A DNA stretch of 40,578 bases from JAYWAM01 sp043782425 (GCA_043782425.1 JAYWAM010000137.1:1-40578), one strand, 5' to 3'. Counted from the stretch's first letter, positions 7,782 to 16,957 are shown. The notes: a model not told the origin generated them from the sequence alone. Numbers and translations are program-made.

Positions 7782-8842
7782 GGTTCCCTATCCAGGTTGG
7801 GCAACACGATCACGACGCGATAAATGCCGTTGTGGGTGTCGGCCTTGAGGCTGGCTTCGGCGTCAAAATGCAGTTGCAGGCGTTCCTTGATGTTGTCGAT
7901 GGCCATGTGGTTGCCCACTCGGTTGCCGTGCGCGTGAGAGGCGGACTGAGAAGATTTTGCGGCAGTGGGCAGCGGATTGGTCAGCGTAATAACCAGCTCG
8001 CGCCCGCGCTCTATGATTTCAATACCTATCTCGCCAGGCTCGCTGCGCGGCTCAATGCCGTGGTAGACGGCGTTTTCCACCAATGGTTGCAGCATCAAAG
8101 GCGGAACCAGTGCGTTGGCGGGCATGGCCTCAATTTTCCAGTTCACCACCAGCCGCTCGCCCAGGCGGATTTGCTCGATTTCCAGATAGTTCAGGCACAG
8201 ATTGACTTCGTCGTGCAGGCGCACCAGTTGGCGGTTGTCGTTCATCAACCCGCGGAACAGTTCCGCCATATTTTCCAGCACGCGCTCGGCGCGCTGCGGC
8301 TGGGAGCGGATCAGAGATAAGGCGGCATTCATGCTATTAAAAAGAAAATGCGGCCTGATGCGCGCCTGCAACGCCTGCAATCTTGACTCGGTGAACGAGG
8401 GTGAAAGCGCGCGACTGCGCATGTCGAAGTAAAACAGCACCGCAATGTTGACAAACACGAACAGGAGAATGTATTGCCAGACAGGAAGCTGCGCGTCTAC
8501 CAGAGTGGCGCGCATGACATAGAAAACCAGCGCGCCGATAAGCGTCTCGATAGCCAGGAATGCCAGTATTTCATAGTCATGACCCAAGTCGCGCAACCAG
8601 CGGCGCAGGCCGCAAAGCAGCAGCAAACTGAGCATCAACACCGGCTGCACCACCACGGAAGCGGTGAGGTAAAGCCCGCTCACATCGCTTAATTTTTCGG
8701 CCTTGACAACCACGGCGGCGATACACAAAAAGTTAACCAGTAGCAACAGCCGCAGCATAATGCCCAGATTGCAAAAGTTGGGCAGATGCGGGCGGTAGCC
8801 GCGGGCGGAAATGCCGTTAAACATTTGTTTTATACTTCTCAT
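7778..8842 (-). CDS. LytS/AlgZ-family sensor histidine kinase
   Basis: Membrane histidine kinase of about 354 aa, partner of the adjacent LytTR regulator. Roughly four hydrophobic segments span residues 28-135 (for example LRLLLLVNFLCIAAVVV and VWQYILLFVFVNIAVLFYF). They are followed by a His_kinase domain with RPHFLFNSMN (phospho-acceptor H165), then a HATPase domain with the N-box LVENAVYHG and the G-rich GNRVGNHMAIDNIKERL. No separate sensor domain is visible, so sensing is probably through the membrane region. The start is uncertain: the ATG at 8842 has no Shine-Dalgarno, while the ATG at 8824 follows a weak AGAAG. It is divergent from argH across about 76 bp. Confidence 0.9.
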   Translation of the reverse strand: MRSIKQMFNGISARGYRPHLPNFCNLGIMLRLLLLVNFLCIAAVVVKAEKLSDVSGLYLTASVVVQPVLMLSLLLLCGLRRWLRDLGHDYEILAFLAIETLIGALVFYVMRATLVDAQLPVWQYILLFVFVNIAVLFYFDMRSRALSPSFTESRLQALQARIRPHFLFNSMNAALSLIRSQPQRAERVLENMAELFRGLMNDNRQLVRLHDEVNLCLNYLEIEQIRLGERLVVNWKIEAMPANALVPPLMLQPLVENAVYHGIEPRSEPGEIGIEIIERGRELVITLTNPLPTAAKSSQSASHAHGNRVGNHMAIDNIKERLQLHFDAEASLKADTHNGIYRVVIVLPNLDREP

Positions 8843-8918
8843 GGATATACATTGTCGGCGAATGCCGTACCACAATACAAGCCGTATGCGTTAGCTTCGG
8901 CAAAATCAGGCGATTACT

Positions 8919-10325
8919 ATGCATAAGGAAAACGATAAAGAACACAATAGTTCGCCCAAGGCCTGGTCCGGGCGCTTCTCTGAGCCGGTCTCAGACTTGG
9001 TGAAACGCTATACCGCCTCGGTCAATTTCGACCAGCGCCTGGCGCAAGTCGATATCCAAGGCTCGCTGGCGCACGCCAAAATGCTGCACAAGGTTGGCGT
9101 GCTACAGTCGGTCGACCTGGCCGCCATTGAGCGCGGCATGGGGCAGATTCTGAACGAAATCGTGGCCGGGCGCTTCGCCTGGTCGCTCGATCTGGAAGAT
9201 GTGCACATGAATATCGAGTCGCGCCTCATCGCTCTGGTCGGGGATGCCGGCAAGCGTCTGCACACCGGGCGCTCGCGCAATGACCAGATCGCCACCGATA
9301 TAAGGCTGTGGCTGCGCGGCGAAGTTGATAGCATTGGTGAGCTACTGAAACAGGCGCAACTGGCGCTGCTCGATCTGGCCGAGAAGCATGCTGACACCGT
9401 CATGCCTGGCTTTACCCACATGCAAGTCGCGCAACCGGTGACTTTTGGTCACCATCTGATGGCCTATGTGGAGATGCTGTGGCGCGACGCGGCGCGTTTT
9501 AGCGATTGCCGCAAACGCCTCAACCGTCTGCCCTTGGGCGCCGCCGCGCTGGCCGGCACCAGCTATCCCATAGACCGCGAGTTTGTGGCGCGCGAATTGG
9601 GATTCGACGGCGTATGCGAAAACTCGCTAGATGCCGTTTCGGATCGCGATTTCGCCATAGAATTTCTCGCCGCCGCCGCCCTCACCATGACCCACTTGTC
9701 GCGCTTCAGCGAAGAGCTGGTGCTGTGGATGAGCCCGTCGTTCGGTTTTATCGACCTGGCGGATCGCTACTGCACCGGTTCTTCCATTATGCCGCAGAAG
9801 AAAAACCCCGACGTCGCCGAGCTGATCCGCGGCAAGACCGGGCGCATCGATGGTCACCTGGTGAGCCTGCTGGTGTTGATGAAAGGCCAGCCGCTGACCT
9901 ACAACAAGGACAACCAGGAAGACAAGGAACCGCTGTTCGACACGGTCGATACCTTGCACGACACGCTGATTATCCTGGCCGACATGGTGGGCGGAATTCA
10001 GGTCAAGCCTGAGGCCATGGCCGCAGCGCTCAAAAAAGGATTTGCCACCGCGACCGACCTAGCCGACTATCTGGTCAAGAAAGGCCTGGCTTTCCGCGAC
10101 GCCCATGAAGCCGTGGCGCGCGCGGTGCGTGCGGCCGAACAGAAAGGCTGCGATATTGCCGCCCTGCCACTGGCAGAGTTGCGCAGTTTTTCCAGTCTGG
10201 TGGGCGAGGATGTGTTTACGCTATTGACGCCGGCAGGATCAGTCTCCAGCCGCAACCATGTGGGCGGCACCGCGCCGCAGCAAGTGCGCGAAGCGATCAG
10301 GAAATCCAGGCTGAGACTGAAATGA
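8919..10325 (+). CDS. argH: Argininosuccinate lyase
   Basis: ArgH cleaves argininosuccinate to arginine and fumarate, the last step of arginine synthesis. It is a cytosolic homotetramer of the fumarase/aspartase superfamily. At 468 aa it has the usual length. It shows AWSGRFSEP near the N-terminus, TGRSRNDQ, the HTHMQ-like segment FTHMQVAQP, and the superfamily signature GSSIMPQKKNPD near residues 287-298, which carries the catalytic serine loop. An AGG lies 8 nt before the ATG. The start region faces the divergent kinase gene, so the two promoters share a short interval. Confidence 0.98.
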   Translation: MHKENDKEHNSSPKAWSGRFSEPVSDLVKRYTASVNFDQRLAQVDIQGSLAHAKMLHKVGVLQSVDLAAIERGMGQILNEIVAGRFAWSLDLEDVHMNIESRLIALVGDAGKRLHTGRSRNDQIATDIRLWLRGEVDSIGELLKQAQLALLDLAEKHADTVMPGFTHMQVAQPVTFGHHLMAYVEMLWRDAARFSDCRKRLNRLPLGAAALAGTSYPIDREFVARELGFDGVCENSLDAVSDRDFAIEFLAAAALTMTHLSRFSEELVLWMSPSFGFIDLADRYCTGSSIMPQKKNPDVAELIRGKTGRIDGHLVSLLVLMKGQPLTYNKDNQEDKEPLFDTVDTLHDTLIILADMVGGIQVKPEAMAAALKKGFATATDLADYLVKKGLAFRDAHEAVARAVRAAEQKGCDIAALPLAELRSFSSLVGEDVFTLLTPAGSVSSRNHVGGTAPQQVREAIRKSRLRLK

Positions 10326-10462
10326 GCAGGAAGGAGAATCAAGCATTGGTCAACAGTTGCTGGTCGGGGATGACGGTTGTTTGGAGGCTCTTGAATTCGT
10401 TTCACATCAGTTTGAAGCGCACCGTTTCACATGCTGCGCAAGCGCGCGGAATCGCCAACTGA
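10322..10462 (+). CDS. Possible small ORF overlapping the argH stop (46 aa)
   Basis: An ATG at 10322 overlaps the argH stop as ATGA and opens a 46-codon frame beginning MSRKENQALVN and ending ARGIAN. A GAAGGAG lies inside the ORF, not upstream. I recognise no family. The overlap geometry matches real coupled genes in this window, but a frame of this size can arise by chance. The rest of the argH-rpiA gap shows no obvious terminator. Confidence 0.2.
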   Translation: MSRKENQALVNSCWSGMTVVWRLLNSFHISLKRTVSHAAQARGIAN

Positions 10463-10467
10463 AGGGG

Positions 10468-11130
10468 CTAAGCGCGCTTTAATGTGCGTACTCCGCCAGG
10501 CGTGCCGAGCAGCAGCACATCGGCGCAGCGCAATGCAAACAAGCCGTTGGTGACCACGCCGGGAATCTGATTGATGGCGGTTTCCAGTTCGACCGGATTG
10601 AGTATGGTCAGGCCGTGCACATCGAGTATGGTGTTGCCGTTGTCGGTGGTGTATCCCTCGCGTAGCACCGGGCGCCCTCCCAGCTTCACCAGTTGTCTCG
10701 CCACATAGCTGCGCGCCATGGGGATGACTTCAACCGGCAGCGGAAACTTGCCGAGCACGCCGACGAGCTTGCTTTCATCGGCGATGCAAACAAATTTGCG
10801 GCTTGCCGCGGCGACAATTTTCTCGCGCGTCAGCGCGCCGCCGCCGCCTTTGAGCATATGCAGGTGTTCGGTGATTTCATCGGCGCCATCAACATAGACA
10901 TCAAGGTCGCCGCTGCTGTTGAGATCCATAACCACAATGCCCGCGTTGCTCAGCAATTTTGCGCTGGCGACGCTGCTTGAAACCGCGCCCTGGATGCGGC
11001 CCTTGACCTTGGCCAGAGCGGCAATGAAAAAATTCACCGTTGAACCGGTGCCCACGCCGACTATGCTGCCTTCGGGGATATGGGCAATTGCGGCCTCGGC
11101 GACCAACTGTTTTTGAGTGTTTTGATCCAT
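10468..11130 (-). CDS. rpiA: Ribose-5-phosphate isomerase A
   Basis: RpiA interconverts ribose-5-phosphate and ribulose-5-phosphate in the non-oxidative pentose phosphate pathway. The 220-aa protein has all family motifs: VGVGTGSTVNFFI (phosphate loop), DLDVYVDGADEI with catalytic aspartates, LKGGGGALTREKIVA with the catalytic glutamate, and the KFPLPVEVIP segment. It stands alone on the minus strand between argH and ilvA, divergent from ilvA. There is no strong Shine-Dalgarno. Confidence 0.97.
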   Translation of the reverse strand: MDQNTQKQLVAEAAIAHIPEGSIVGVGTGSTVNFFIAALAKVKGRIQGAVSSSVASAKLLSNAGIVVMDLNSSGDLDVYVDGADEITEHLHMLKGGGGALTREKIVAAASRKFVCIADESKLVGVLGKFPLPVEVIPMARSYVARQLVKLGGRPVLREGYTTDNGNTILDVHGLTILNPVELETAINQIPGVVTNGLFALRCADVLLLGTPGGVRTLKRA

Positions 11131-11242
11131 GATATTTCTGTAGGTTAAAAGGTGAAGAATAGCCGGAAGTCGCGTAGCGCGTCGAGTGTGGCGTAAATCC
11201 TGCTAATCTCTCAGTTTAACCAGAAAAAGCGACCTTGACGGA

Positions 11243-12754
11243 ATGAAAGACGACTACCTCAAACGCATACTCTCGGCGCGGGTTTACGATGTGGCGATCG
11301 AAAGCCCGCTCGACGCCACGCCCACGCTGTCTGCACGGCTCAAAAACAAGCTGCTGCTGAAACGCGAAGACTTACAGGAAGTATTTTCCTTTAAGCTGCG
11401 CGGCGCTTACAACAAGATGGCGCACATGACGCCAGCTGAGCTCAAGCGCGGCGTGATTTGCGCCTCGGCGGGCAATCATGCCCAGGGCGTGGCGCTGGCC
11501 GCGCAGCGCCTCGGCACAGCAGCCACCATTGTCATGCCGATCACCACACCGCGCATCAAGGTGGATGCCTGCGTGCGCCGCGGCGCGAATGTCGTATTGC
11601 ACGGCGATAGTTACCACGAAGCCAGCCTGCACGCCCACGAGCTGGCGCGCAAGAAAAGCCTCACCTATGTGCATCCTTACGATGACCCTCTGGTGATTGC
11701 CGGGCAGGGCACCATAGGCATGGAGATTCTGCGCCAATACCAGCATCCCATACACGCCATTTTCGTCCCGGTGGGCGGCGGCGGGCTGATTGCCGGTATT
11801 GCATCCTATGTAAAACAACTTTCACCGCACACCAAAATCATCGGAGTTGAGCCGGTCGATGCCAACGCCATGTATCTGTCTCTCAAACAGGGCAAGCGCG
11901 TCAAGCTTTCGCATGTGAATTTATTTGCCGATGGCGTGGCGGTGAAACAGGTGGGCGTCGAAACTTTCCGTATCGCGCGCAAGCTGGTCGATGAAGTGAT
12001 ACTGGTCGATACCGATGAAATTTGCGCCGCCATCAAAGATATTTTTGAGGACACGCGCGCCATCGTCGAGCCTTCGGGCGGGCTGGCGGTAGCAGGCGCC
12101 AAGCGTTACGTCGAGCGCGAAAAAATCAAGGATAAAACCCTGGTCGCGCTGGCTGGCGGCGCCAACATGAATTTTGACCGCTTGCGTTTCGTCGCCGAGC
12201 GCGCCGAGGTCGGCGAGCGTCATGAAGCCCTGCTTGCGGTCACCGTTCCCGAACAACGCGGCAGCTTCAAGCGCTTCTGCGAATTGACCGGCGCGCGCAA
12301 CGTCACCGAATTCGGCTACCGCATTTCAACCGCCGACATCGCGCACATTCTGGTCGGCTTGCAAATTTCCAGCCGCGACGACATCACCACGCTCAAGAAA
12401 AATTTCGAGCGCCACGGATTTGCCACCGTCGATCTCACCGACGATGAGCTGGCCAAGACCCACATCCGCCACCTGGTGGGCGGCAGGTCACCGCTCGCTC
12501 ACAATGAGCTGATCTACCGCTTCGAGTTCCCCGAACGACCCGGCGCCTTGATGCGATTTCTCTCAAGCATGAGCCCGAGCTGGAATATCAGCCTGTTTCA
12601 TTACCGCAACCACGGCGCCGATTACGGGCGCATTCTGGTGGGCATGCAAGTGCCGCCGGGAGAGCGCCCCGCCTTGCGCAAGTTTCTCAAGACCCTGGGC
12701 TATACCTACACCGACGAGACCGGGAATCCGGCGTATAAGTTGTTCTTAAAGTAA
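11243..12754 (+). CDS. ilvA: Threonine dehydratase, biosynthetic
   Basis: IlvA deaminates threonine to 2-oxobutanoate, the committed step to isoleucine, using PLP. At 503 aa it is the long biosynthetic form. The PLP lysine is K51 in FSFKLRGAYNKM, SAGNHAQG is the substrate loop, and GGGGLIAG binds the PLP phosphate. Two C-terminal ACT-like regulatory domains (about 330-500; RGSFKRFCELTG and RPGALMRFLSSM) are where isoleucine and valine act in the family. The frame runs straight into the toxin remnant after its stop. Confidence 0.98.
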   Translation: MKDDYLKRILSARVYDVAIESPLDATPTLSARLKNKLLLKREDLQEVFSFKLRGAYNKMAHMTPAELKRGVICASAGNHAQGVALAAQRLGTAATIVMPITTPRIKVDACVRRGANVVLHGDSYHEASLHAHELARKKSLTYVHPYDDPLVIAGQGTIGMEILRQYQHPIHAIFVPVGGGGLIAGIASYVKQLSPHTKIIGVEPVDANAMYLSLKQGKRVKLSHVNLFADGVAVKQVGVETFRIARKLVDEVILVDTDEICAAIKDIFEDTRAIVEPSGGLAVAGAKRYVEREKIKDKTLVALAGGANMNFDRLRFVAERAEVGERHEALLAVTVPEQRGSFKRFCELTGARNVTEFGYRISTADIAHILVGLQISSRDDITTLKKNFERHGFATVDLTDDELAKTHIRHLVGGRSPLAHNELIYRFEFPERPGALMRFLSSMSPSWNISLFHYRNHGADYGRILVGMQVPPGERPALRKFLKTLGYTYTDETGNPAYKLFLK

Positions 12755-12772
12755 TTCCCAACAGACTGGGCC

Positions 12773-12961
12773 GGAAATTTTGGGGACTGCAAGCCGATAG
12801 CCGAGGATGTATAGGAATTGCGCTTTCACTACGGGCCAGGCTATCGCGTGTATTACGCTAGAGCAGGCGAAAAACTTCTATTGATTCTGGCCGAAGGGGA
12901 CAAGCGGAAGCAAAAGGCCGAGATTGAAACGGCATTGGAATACTGGAAAAACTGGAATAGG
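12773..12961 (+). pseudogene. RelE/HigB-type toxin remnant with internal amber stop
   Basis: Translated in the ilvA frame after its stop, this segment reads GNFGDCKPIAEDV, stop, ELRFHYGPGYRVYYARAG, then an LLILAEGDKRKQKAEI segment. That is the core and C-terminus of the 'addiction module killer' RelE/HigB family, in which GD.KP...G(V)SELR.HYGPGYRVY is the hallmark. The TAG at 12812-12814 sits where the family has a serine, so one base change could have created it. The N-terminal third is absent, and no antitoxin gene follows. The gene is dead as a toxin unless translation restarts, and a restart product would lack the N-terminal helices. Confidence 0.8.
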
Positions 12962-12962
12962 A

Positions 12963-13193
12963 GCCCGACATGCGCACTCGGCGGTGGAGTCTGCGATCAA
13001 TGCGCTGGAGGTACACGGCCTCGACCGATGCCCCGATCATGGCATCGACGGCTTCAAGCGCTATGTTGCGTTGGCGGTGGTGGCGAGAAACATTCACCGC
13101 ATCGGCGCGATCCTGTCGCAACGAGAGTTACGGCGTTTACAGCGCGCGACGAAATATTCTGATCGCGAGACGACGTACAAGCTGGCAGTTTAG
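12963..13193 (+). pseudogene. Transposase C-terminal fragment (DDE-type)
   Basis: About 76 codons read RHAHSAVESAINALE, VHGLDRCPDHGIDGFKRY and VALAVVARNIHRIGAIL. This is the C-terminal end of a DDE transposase, and the E of AVES is the likely third catalytic acid. I associate this ending with ISNCY-like or related IS transposases, but the family call is from memory. The rest of the element is missing. The fragment abuts the toxin remnant, where an antitoxin gene would be expected, so an insertion followed by deletion probably removed it. Confidence 0.72.
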
Positions 13194-13484
13194 CGAATAC
13201 GATTGAGGTCAGCTTTTAGCGGGCGACTTTCATAACTCGCGGGCTTTGCACGTCTGAAAACTGGAAAATTTCGTGCGGAAACATCAAAAAATGCGGCATC
13301 AACTGATTTCGGTGCGTGATGGCTCAAGAAAAGCGTTTTGAATTGAAAAACGAGGGATGAATTTTTAAAAAACTTGGGGTTTTCGGTCGAGCACTAGGTA
13401 GTGAAATTAACAGTCTTTCGAAAAGATGTAAACCTAATTTAATCACACCCAATTTAATCAGAGTTCACAAACTGACGCTCACTA
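13194..13484. other. Non-coding gap, likely insertion-sequence tail
   Basis: About 290 bp between the transposase fragment and ntrC, rich in A/T toward the right, with no credible ORF. The left part may be the untranslated end of the lost insertion sequence. The decamer AATTTAATCA is repeated at 13436-13445 and 13451-13460 near the ntrC stop. No clear terminator hairpin for ntrC was found. Confidence 0.35.
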
Positions 13485-14906
13485 TCAGCTCCCGCCACTC
13501 TCCGCCACGTCGAGGTTGAGTTCCTGAATCTTGCGCGTCAGCGTGTTGCGGCCGATGCCGAGAAGTTGCGCGGCTTCGATGCGCCTGCCGCCAGTGTGCT
13601 GTAGCGCTTTGGTGATGAGCGCGCCTTCAAACTGGCGCGTGAGTGCATCGCCGATACCGCTTTCGCCGCGCAGCAGGAGCTGCGCCACTTCGCGCTCTAG
13701 CGCACGGCGCCAATCGCTATCCTCCGCTGCGCCTTGCGCCTTGTCACCGCGCAACTCCGGTGGCAGGTCGGCGACTTCTACGTTCTGTCCCGGCGCCATT
13801 ACCGTGAGCCAGTGGCAGATGTTTTCCAGTTGGCGTACGTTGCCGGGGAATTCCTGGCCGGCCAGGTAATTCATCGCCGTATCTGACAGGCGCTTGTACT
13901 CCACGCCCAGATCGCGCGCACTCTTTTGCAGGAAGTGGCGCGCGAGGTGGGGAATATCTTCACGCCTCTCGCGTAGTGGCGGCAGGCGCAGGCGGATGAC
14001 GTTGATGCGGTGATACAGGTCTTCGCGGAATAAGCCGAGCTTAACGCGCGCATCAAGGTCTTGATGCGTTGCGGCAATGACGCGCACGTTGGCGGTAAGC
14101 GGCGTGTGTCCGCCGACGCGGTAGAACTGGCCGTCAGAGAGCACGCGTAACAGGCGTGTTTGCAGATCGGGCGGCATGTCGCCGATCTCATCAAGAAACA
14201 GCGTGCCGCCTTCGGCCTGCTCAAAGCGTCCGCGGCGCATGGTCTGCGCGCCGGTAAAAGCGCCGCGCTCGTGGCCGAACAGTTCGGATTCGAGCAGGTC
14301 CTTGGGGATGGCCGCGGTGTTAATGGCAATGAAAGGTTTAGGTCCGCGCGGGCTGTGGCGATGCAGCGCGCGCGCCACCAGCTCTTTGCCGGTTCCCGAC
14401 TCGCCGGTAATCAGCACGGTGGCGTGCGATTGCGACAGACGACCTATAGCGCGAAATACTTCCTGCATCGCTTGCGCCTGGCCGAGGATTTCCGGCGCTT
14501 CGCCGACTGCCTCCTGGGTTTGGTTTTCGCGCAGACTCTCGTCGATGGCGCGGCGTATCAGCTCGACCGCGTGATCGACATCAAACGGTTTGGCCAAGTA
14601 CTCGAACGCCCCGCCCTGAAAGGCCGCCACCGCGCTTTCCAAATCGGAATAGGCGGTCATGATGATGACCGGCGTGGCGGGCAGTTTTTCCTTGAGCTTG
14701 TGCATGAACTCAAGGCCGCTCGTGCCAGGCATGCGAATGTCGCTGATGACCATCTGCGGTTGTTCAGCGCTCTTACCACTATCAAGCGCAGCGAGTCCTT
14801 CCTGTGCGCTCGCATAGGACTTATAGGAAATGCCTTCGCGCGATAAGGCCTTTTCCAGCACCCAGCGGATGGAGCGGTCGTCGTCAAGTATCCAGACAGG
14901 TTTCAT
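13485..14906 (-). CDS. ntrC: Nitrogen regulator NtrC (sigma-54 activator)
   Basis: NtrC (GlnG) activates sigma-54 promoters of nitrogen-assimilation genes when phosphorylated by NtrB under nitrogen limitation. The 473 aa hold three domains. The receiver domain has D9-D10 and phospho-acceptor D56. The AAA+ domain has Walker A GESGTGKE (168-175), the sigma-54 contact loop GAFTGA (215-220), Walker B GGTLFLDEIGD (233-243) and the GNVRQLEN motif. The C-terminal Fis-type HTH is RIEAAQLLGIGRNTLTRKIQEL. The ATG overlaps the ntrB stop by one base (TAATG), so translation is coupled. Two likely binding sites of this protein lie upstream of glnA in the same window. Confidence 0.97.
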   Translation of the reverse strand: MKPVWILDDDRSIRWVLEKALSREGISYKSYASAQEGLAALDSGKSAEQPQMVISDIRMPGTSGLEFMHKLKEKLPATPVIIMTAYSDLESAVAAFQGGAFEYLAKPFDVDHAVELIRRAIDESLRENQTQEAVGEAPEILGQAQAMQEVFRAIGRLSQSHATVLITGESGTGKELVARALHRHSPRGPKPFIAINTAAIPKDLLESELFGHERGAFTGAQTMRRGRFEQAEGGTLFLDEIGDMPPDLQTRLLRVLSDGQFYRVGGHTPLTANVRVIAATHQDLDARVKLGLFREDLYHRINVIRLRLPPLRERREDIPHLARHFLQKSARDLGVEYKRLSDTAMNYLAGQEFPGNVRQLENICHWLTVMAPGQNVEVADLPPELRGDKAQGAAEDSDWRRALEREVAQLLLRGESGIGDALTRQFEGALITKALQHTGGRRIEAAQLLGIGRNTLTRKIQELNLDVAESGGS

Positions 14907-16009
14907 TAGTGGGTTTGGTGGTTTTGTTGGTGGGCTTGAGGTGCGGCGATTTCTGTACTGGGCACCGGCAACAGGATAGTGAAGCAGGTATTGCCTGGCA
15001 CGCTGTCGAACTCGATGATGCCTTGGTGCTGATTGATGAAACTTTGCGCCAGCGACAGGCCCAGCCCGGTGCCGCCATCTCTGCCGCTCACCAGCGGATA
15101 AAAGATTTTTTCCTTCAGGGATTCGGCAACGCCGGGACCATTGTCGATAATCTCGACGCGTATGGCGTGACGATAGCGCTGCTTGGCCACCGTCACACTG
15201 CGGGCGATGCGCGTGACCAGGCGTATTTCGCCGCTGCCGTTCAAGGCCTGCGCGGCGTTGCGCGCGACATTGAGCAGCGCCTGTATGAGCTGTTCTTTGT
15301 CGCCGGTCAGGTGAGGAAGGCTGACATCGTAATCACGCCAGATGCGTATGCCCGCCGGAAATTCGGCGATGATGAGGCTGCGCACGCGCTCCAGAACCTC
15401 GTGCACATTCACCGGGGCGATTTGCGGCAGGCGGCTGGGAGTCAGCAAGCGGTCTACCAGTGTTTGCAGGCGGTCCGCCTCTTTGACGATGACCTGGGTG
15501 TATTCACGTAACTCTGCGCCGGGCAACTCACGCTCCAGCAACTGTGCCGAGCCGCGAATGCCGCCTAGCGGGTTCTTGATTTCGTGGGCCAGATTGCGGA
15601 TCAGTTCACGGTTCAGTTGCTGGTGTTCAAGGATTTTTTCCTCGCGTGCAATTTTGAGCTGTTGATCGAGCTGACGAAATTCCAACACCAAGGCTGGCTC
15701 ATCCTGCTCAACCGGGCTGACCACGCACGCCAGCCTGAGCGTTGCGTGTCCGGGTACCTCAAGCGTGAGCTCGTTCTCGTTGTAACCAAGATGCGATTCA
15801 AGGGCCTGGCCCAGCATGGTAAACAATGCCGGATTGCCGGGGAACATGCGTTCGAGTTTTAGGTGAGCAACGCTTTTCATACTGAATGCAAAAAGGCTTT
15901 CTGCCGCGGGGTTGGCGTATTGCAGCGTCAATTCCCGATCAACAATGAGAACGGCTGTCGATAACAACTCGAGCCCGGTAAAGGTTTTGGGAAAAAAACT
16001 GCCTATCAT
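14906..16009 (-). CDS. ntrB: Nitrogen sensor kinase/phosphatase NtrB
   Basis: NtrB (GlnL) is a soluble PAS-containing histidine kinase that phosphorylates or dephosphorylates NtrC according to PII status. The 367-aa protein has an N-terminal PAS domain (about 10-115; LIVDRELTLQYANPAAESLF) and a HisKA domain with phospho-acceptor H142 in NLAHEIKNPLGGIRGSAQLL. The HATPase domain follows, with N-box ALLNVARNAAQAL, G1 EIIDNGPGV and G2 GRDGGTGLGLSLAQ. There are no transmembrane helices, as expected. No clear Shine-Dalgarno precedes the ATG at 16009. The gap to the DUF4124 gene holds two hairpins. Confidence 0.97.
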   Translation of the reverse strand: MIGSFFPKTFTGLELLSTAVLIVDRELTLQYANPAAESLFAFSMKSVAHLKLERMFPGNPALFTMLGQALESHLGYNENELTLEVPGHATLRLACVVSPVEQDEPALVLEFRQLDQQLKIAREEKILEHQQLNRELIRNLAHEIKNPLGGIRGSAQLLERELPGAELREYTQVIVKEADRLQTLVDRLLTPSRLPQIAPVNVHEVLERVRSLIIAEFPAGIRIWRDYDVSLPHLTGDKEQLIQALLNVARNAAQALNGSGEIRLVTRIARSVTVAKQRYRHAIRVEIIDNGPGVAESLKEKIFYPLVSGRDGGTGLGLSLAQSFINQHQGIIEFDSVPGNTCFTILLPVPSTEIAAPQAHQQNHQTH

Positions 16010-16102
16010 AGGAATGTTAAGAATGAATGATTAAAAGCAAATTCCGCGCCATGCATCTAATGCGCATAGTGAGCTTACAGGCAGACGCGAACCCACGTCT
16101 AT

Positions 16103-16181
16103 TCTCCCCTTTGGCAGGGGAGAGCAGGTGTCGGCAATCACATTTTTTCGTGCTGGATCAGCGAACGCAACGAGCGTTGCG
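16103..16181. other. Two short hairpins between the DUF4124 gene and ntrB
   Basis: The 193-bp gap holds two perfect 7-bp stems: TCTCCCC/GGGGAGA at 16103-16109 and 16117-16123, and CGCAACG/CGTTGCG at 16166-16172 and 16175-16181. Neither has a clear T tract on the minus strand. They may attenuate transcription from glnA into ntrBC or act as processing sites. This is inference. Confidence 0.4.
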
Positions 16182-16202
16182 CGCGTGCTGCGGAAGGGGT
16201 GG

Positions 16203-16772
16203 CTATTTTAGCGCCGCCAGCTCTTTTTTTATCGCGCTAACATTTTTTTCATGTGTGGTGACGACATCTTGCATCGCCCTGAGTTTTTCTTCGCGCTGGT
16301 CATAGGCGCGGCGTGCTTCGACGCTGGCTGCCGGGCTTTGTTTTTCCGCCGCAGCGCGCATCATCATCACGATTGAGCGGTCGTTTTCCTGCTCAGTCAG
16401 CACCTGCTTCGCTTCGTTGAGGAGCTGCTCTTCGCTGCGCACTTCATCTTCCAATATCTTGCGGCGCATGTCGTCGCGTTTCTTCTGCGTTGTGCTATCG
16501 ATATTGGGCAGGGAGGACACGTTGGCTAGCGCGGTGCGCTGCACTGCGCTGGCTTGTGGAAGCGCGAGGGTGGTGAGGGGATCGAGGTCGACCTTTACTG
16601 CGCCCTTCATCGGAAGATTGCTGTAAGTGACGCGTCCGCTGTCATCCACCAGTTTGTAAATGACGCTAGCTGTTGCCTGTTTTGCGTTCGAGGCAGGTGT
16701 TTGCTTTTGTGCTTGCGCATGGGGCAGCACCAAGCTAAGCGCAACACCAGTTGTCAATATGATCTTTTTCAT
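16203..16772 (-). CDS. DUF4124-domain periplasmic protein
   Basis: Protein of 189 aa. Start at 16772 is set by AGGAG at 16779-16783 and a signal peptide ending HAQAQ. A short DUF4124 domain (about 32-60; VIYKLVDDSGRVTYSNLP) is followed by a long, charged, probably coiled-coil helix (about 85-189) rich in Glu, Lys, Arg and Gln, ending in VTTHEKNVSAIKKELAALK. The function is unknown. Genes of this type recur between glnA and ntrB in betaproteobacteria, so its presence here is positional synteny rather than proof of a role in nitrogen control. Confidence 0.85.
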   Translation of the reverse strand: MKKIILTTGVALSLVLPHAQAQKQTPASNAKQATASVIYKLVDDSGRVTYSNLPMKGAVKVDLDPLTTLALPQASAVQRTALANVSSLPNIDSTTQKKRDDMRRKILEDEVRSEEQLLNEAKQVLTEQENDRSIVMMMRAAAEKQSPAASVEARRAYDQREEKLRAMQDVVTTHEKNVSAIKKELAALK

Positions 16773-16906
16773 GGCCACACTCCTGATCGGCGGTCTTAGA
16801 GGATAGAGTGGCAAAAAATAAAAAGCAACTAGATCAAAGGCCTAGCTTGAATAATACCCCATAGGTTGTGGTTTTGTAGGGCATACACCACAAGTGAGGG
16901 ATAAAT

Positions 16907-16938
16907 AAAAATGGCGGTGGAAGCCCACCGCCATTTTT
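16907..16938. terminator. Rho-independent terminator after glnA
   Basis: A perfect 10-bp stem (ATGGCGGTGG at 16911-16920, CCACCGCCAT at 16925-16934) with a 4-nt loop is flanked by four A and five T. It begins 20 bp beyond the glnA stop on the minus strand and can work in either direction. It should separate most glnA transcripts from the downstream DUF4124-ntrBC genes. Confidence 0.93.
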
Positions 16939-16957
16939 GGGAGAAACGCGTCTGTAG

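Noticed and set aside
10398..10432. Direct repeat CGTTTCACAT (10398-10407 and 10423-10432) as an operator
   Set aside because: It is at the 3' side of both argH and rpiA, with no promoter nearby. Likely chance.
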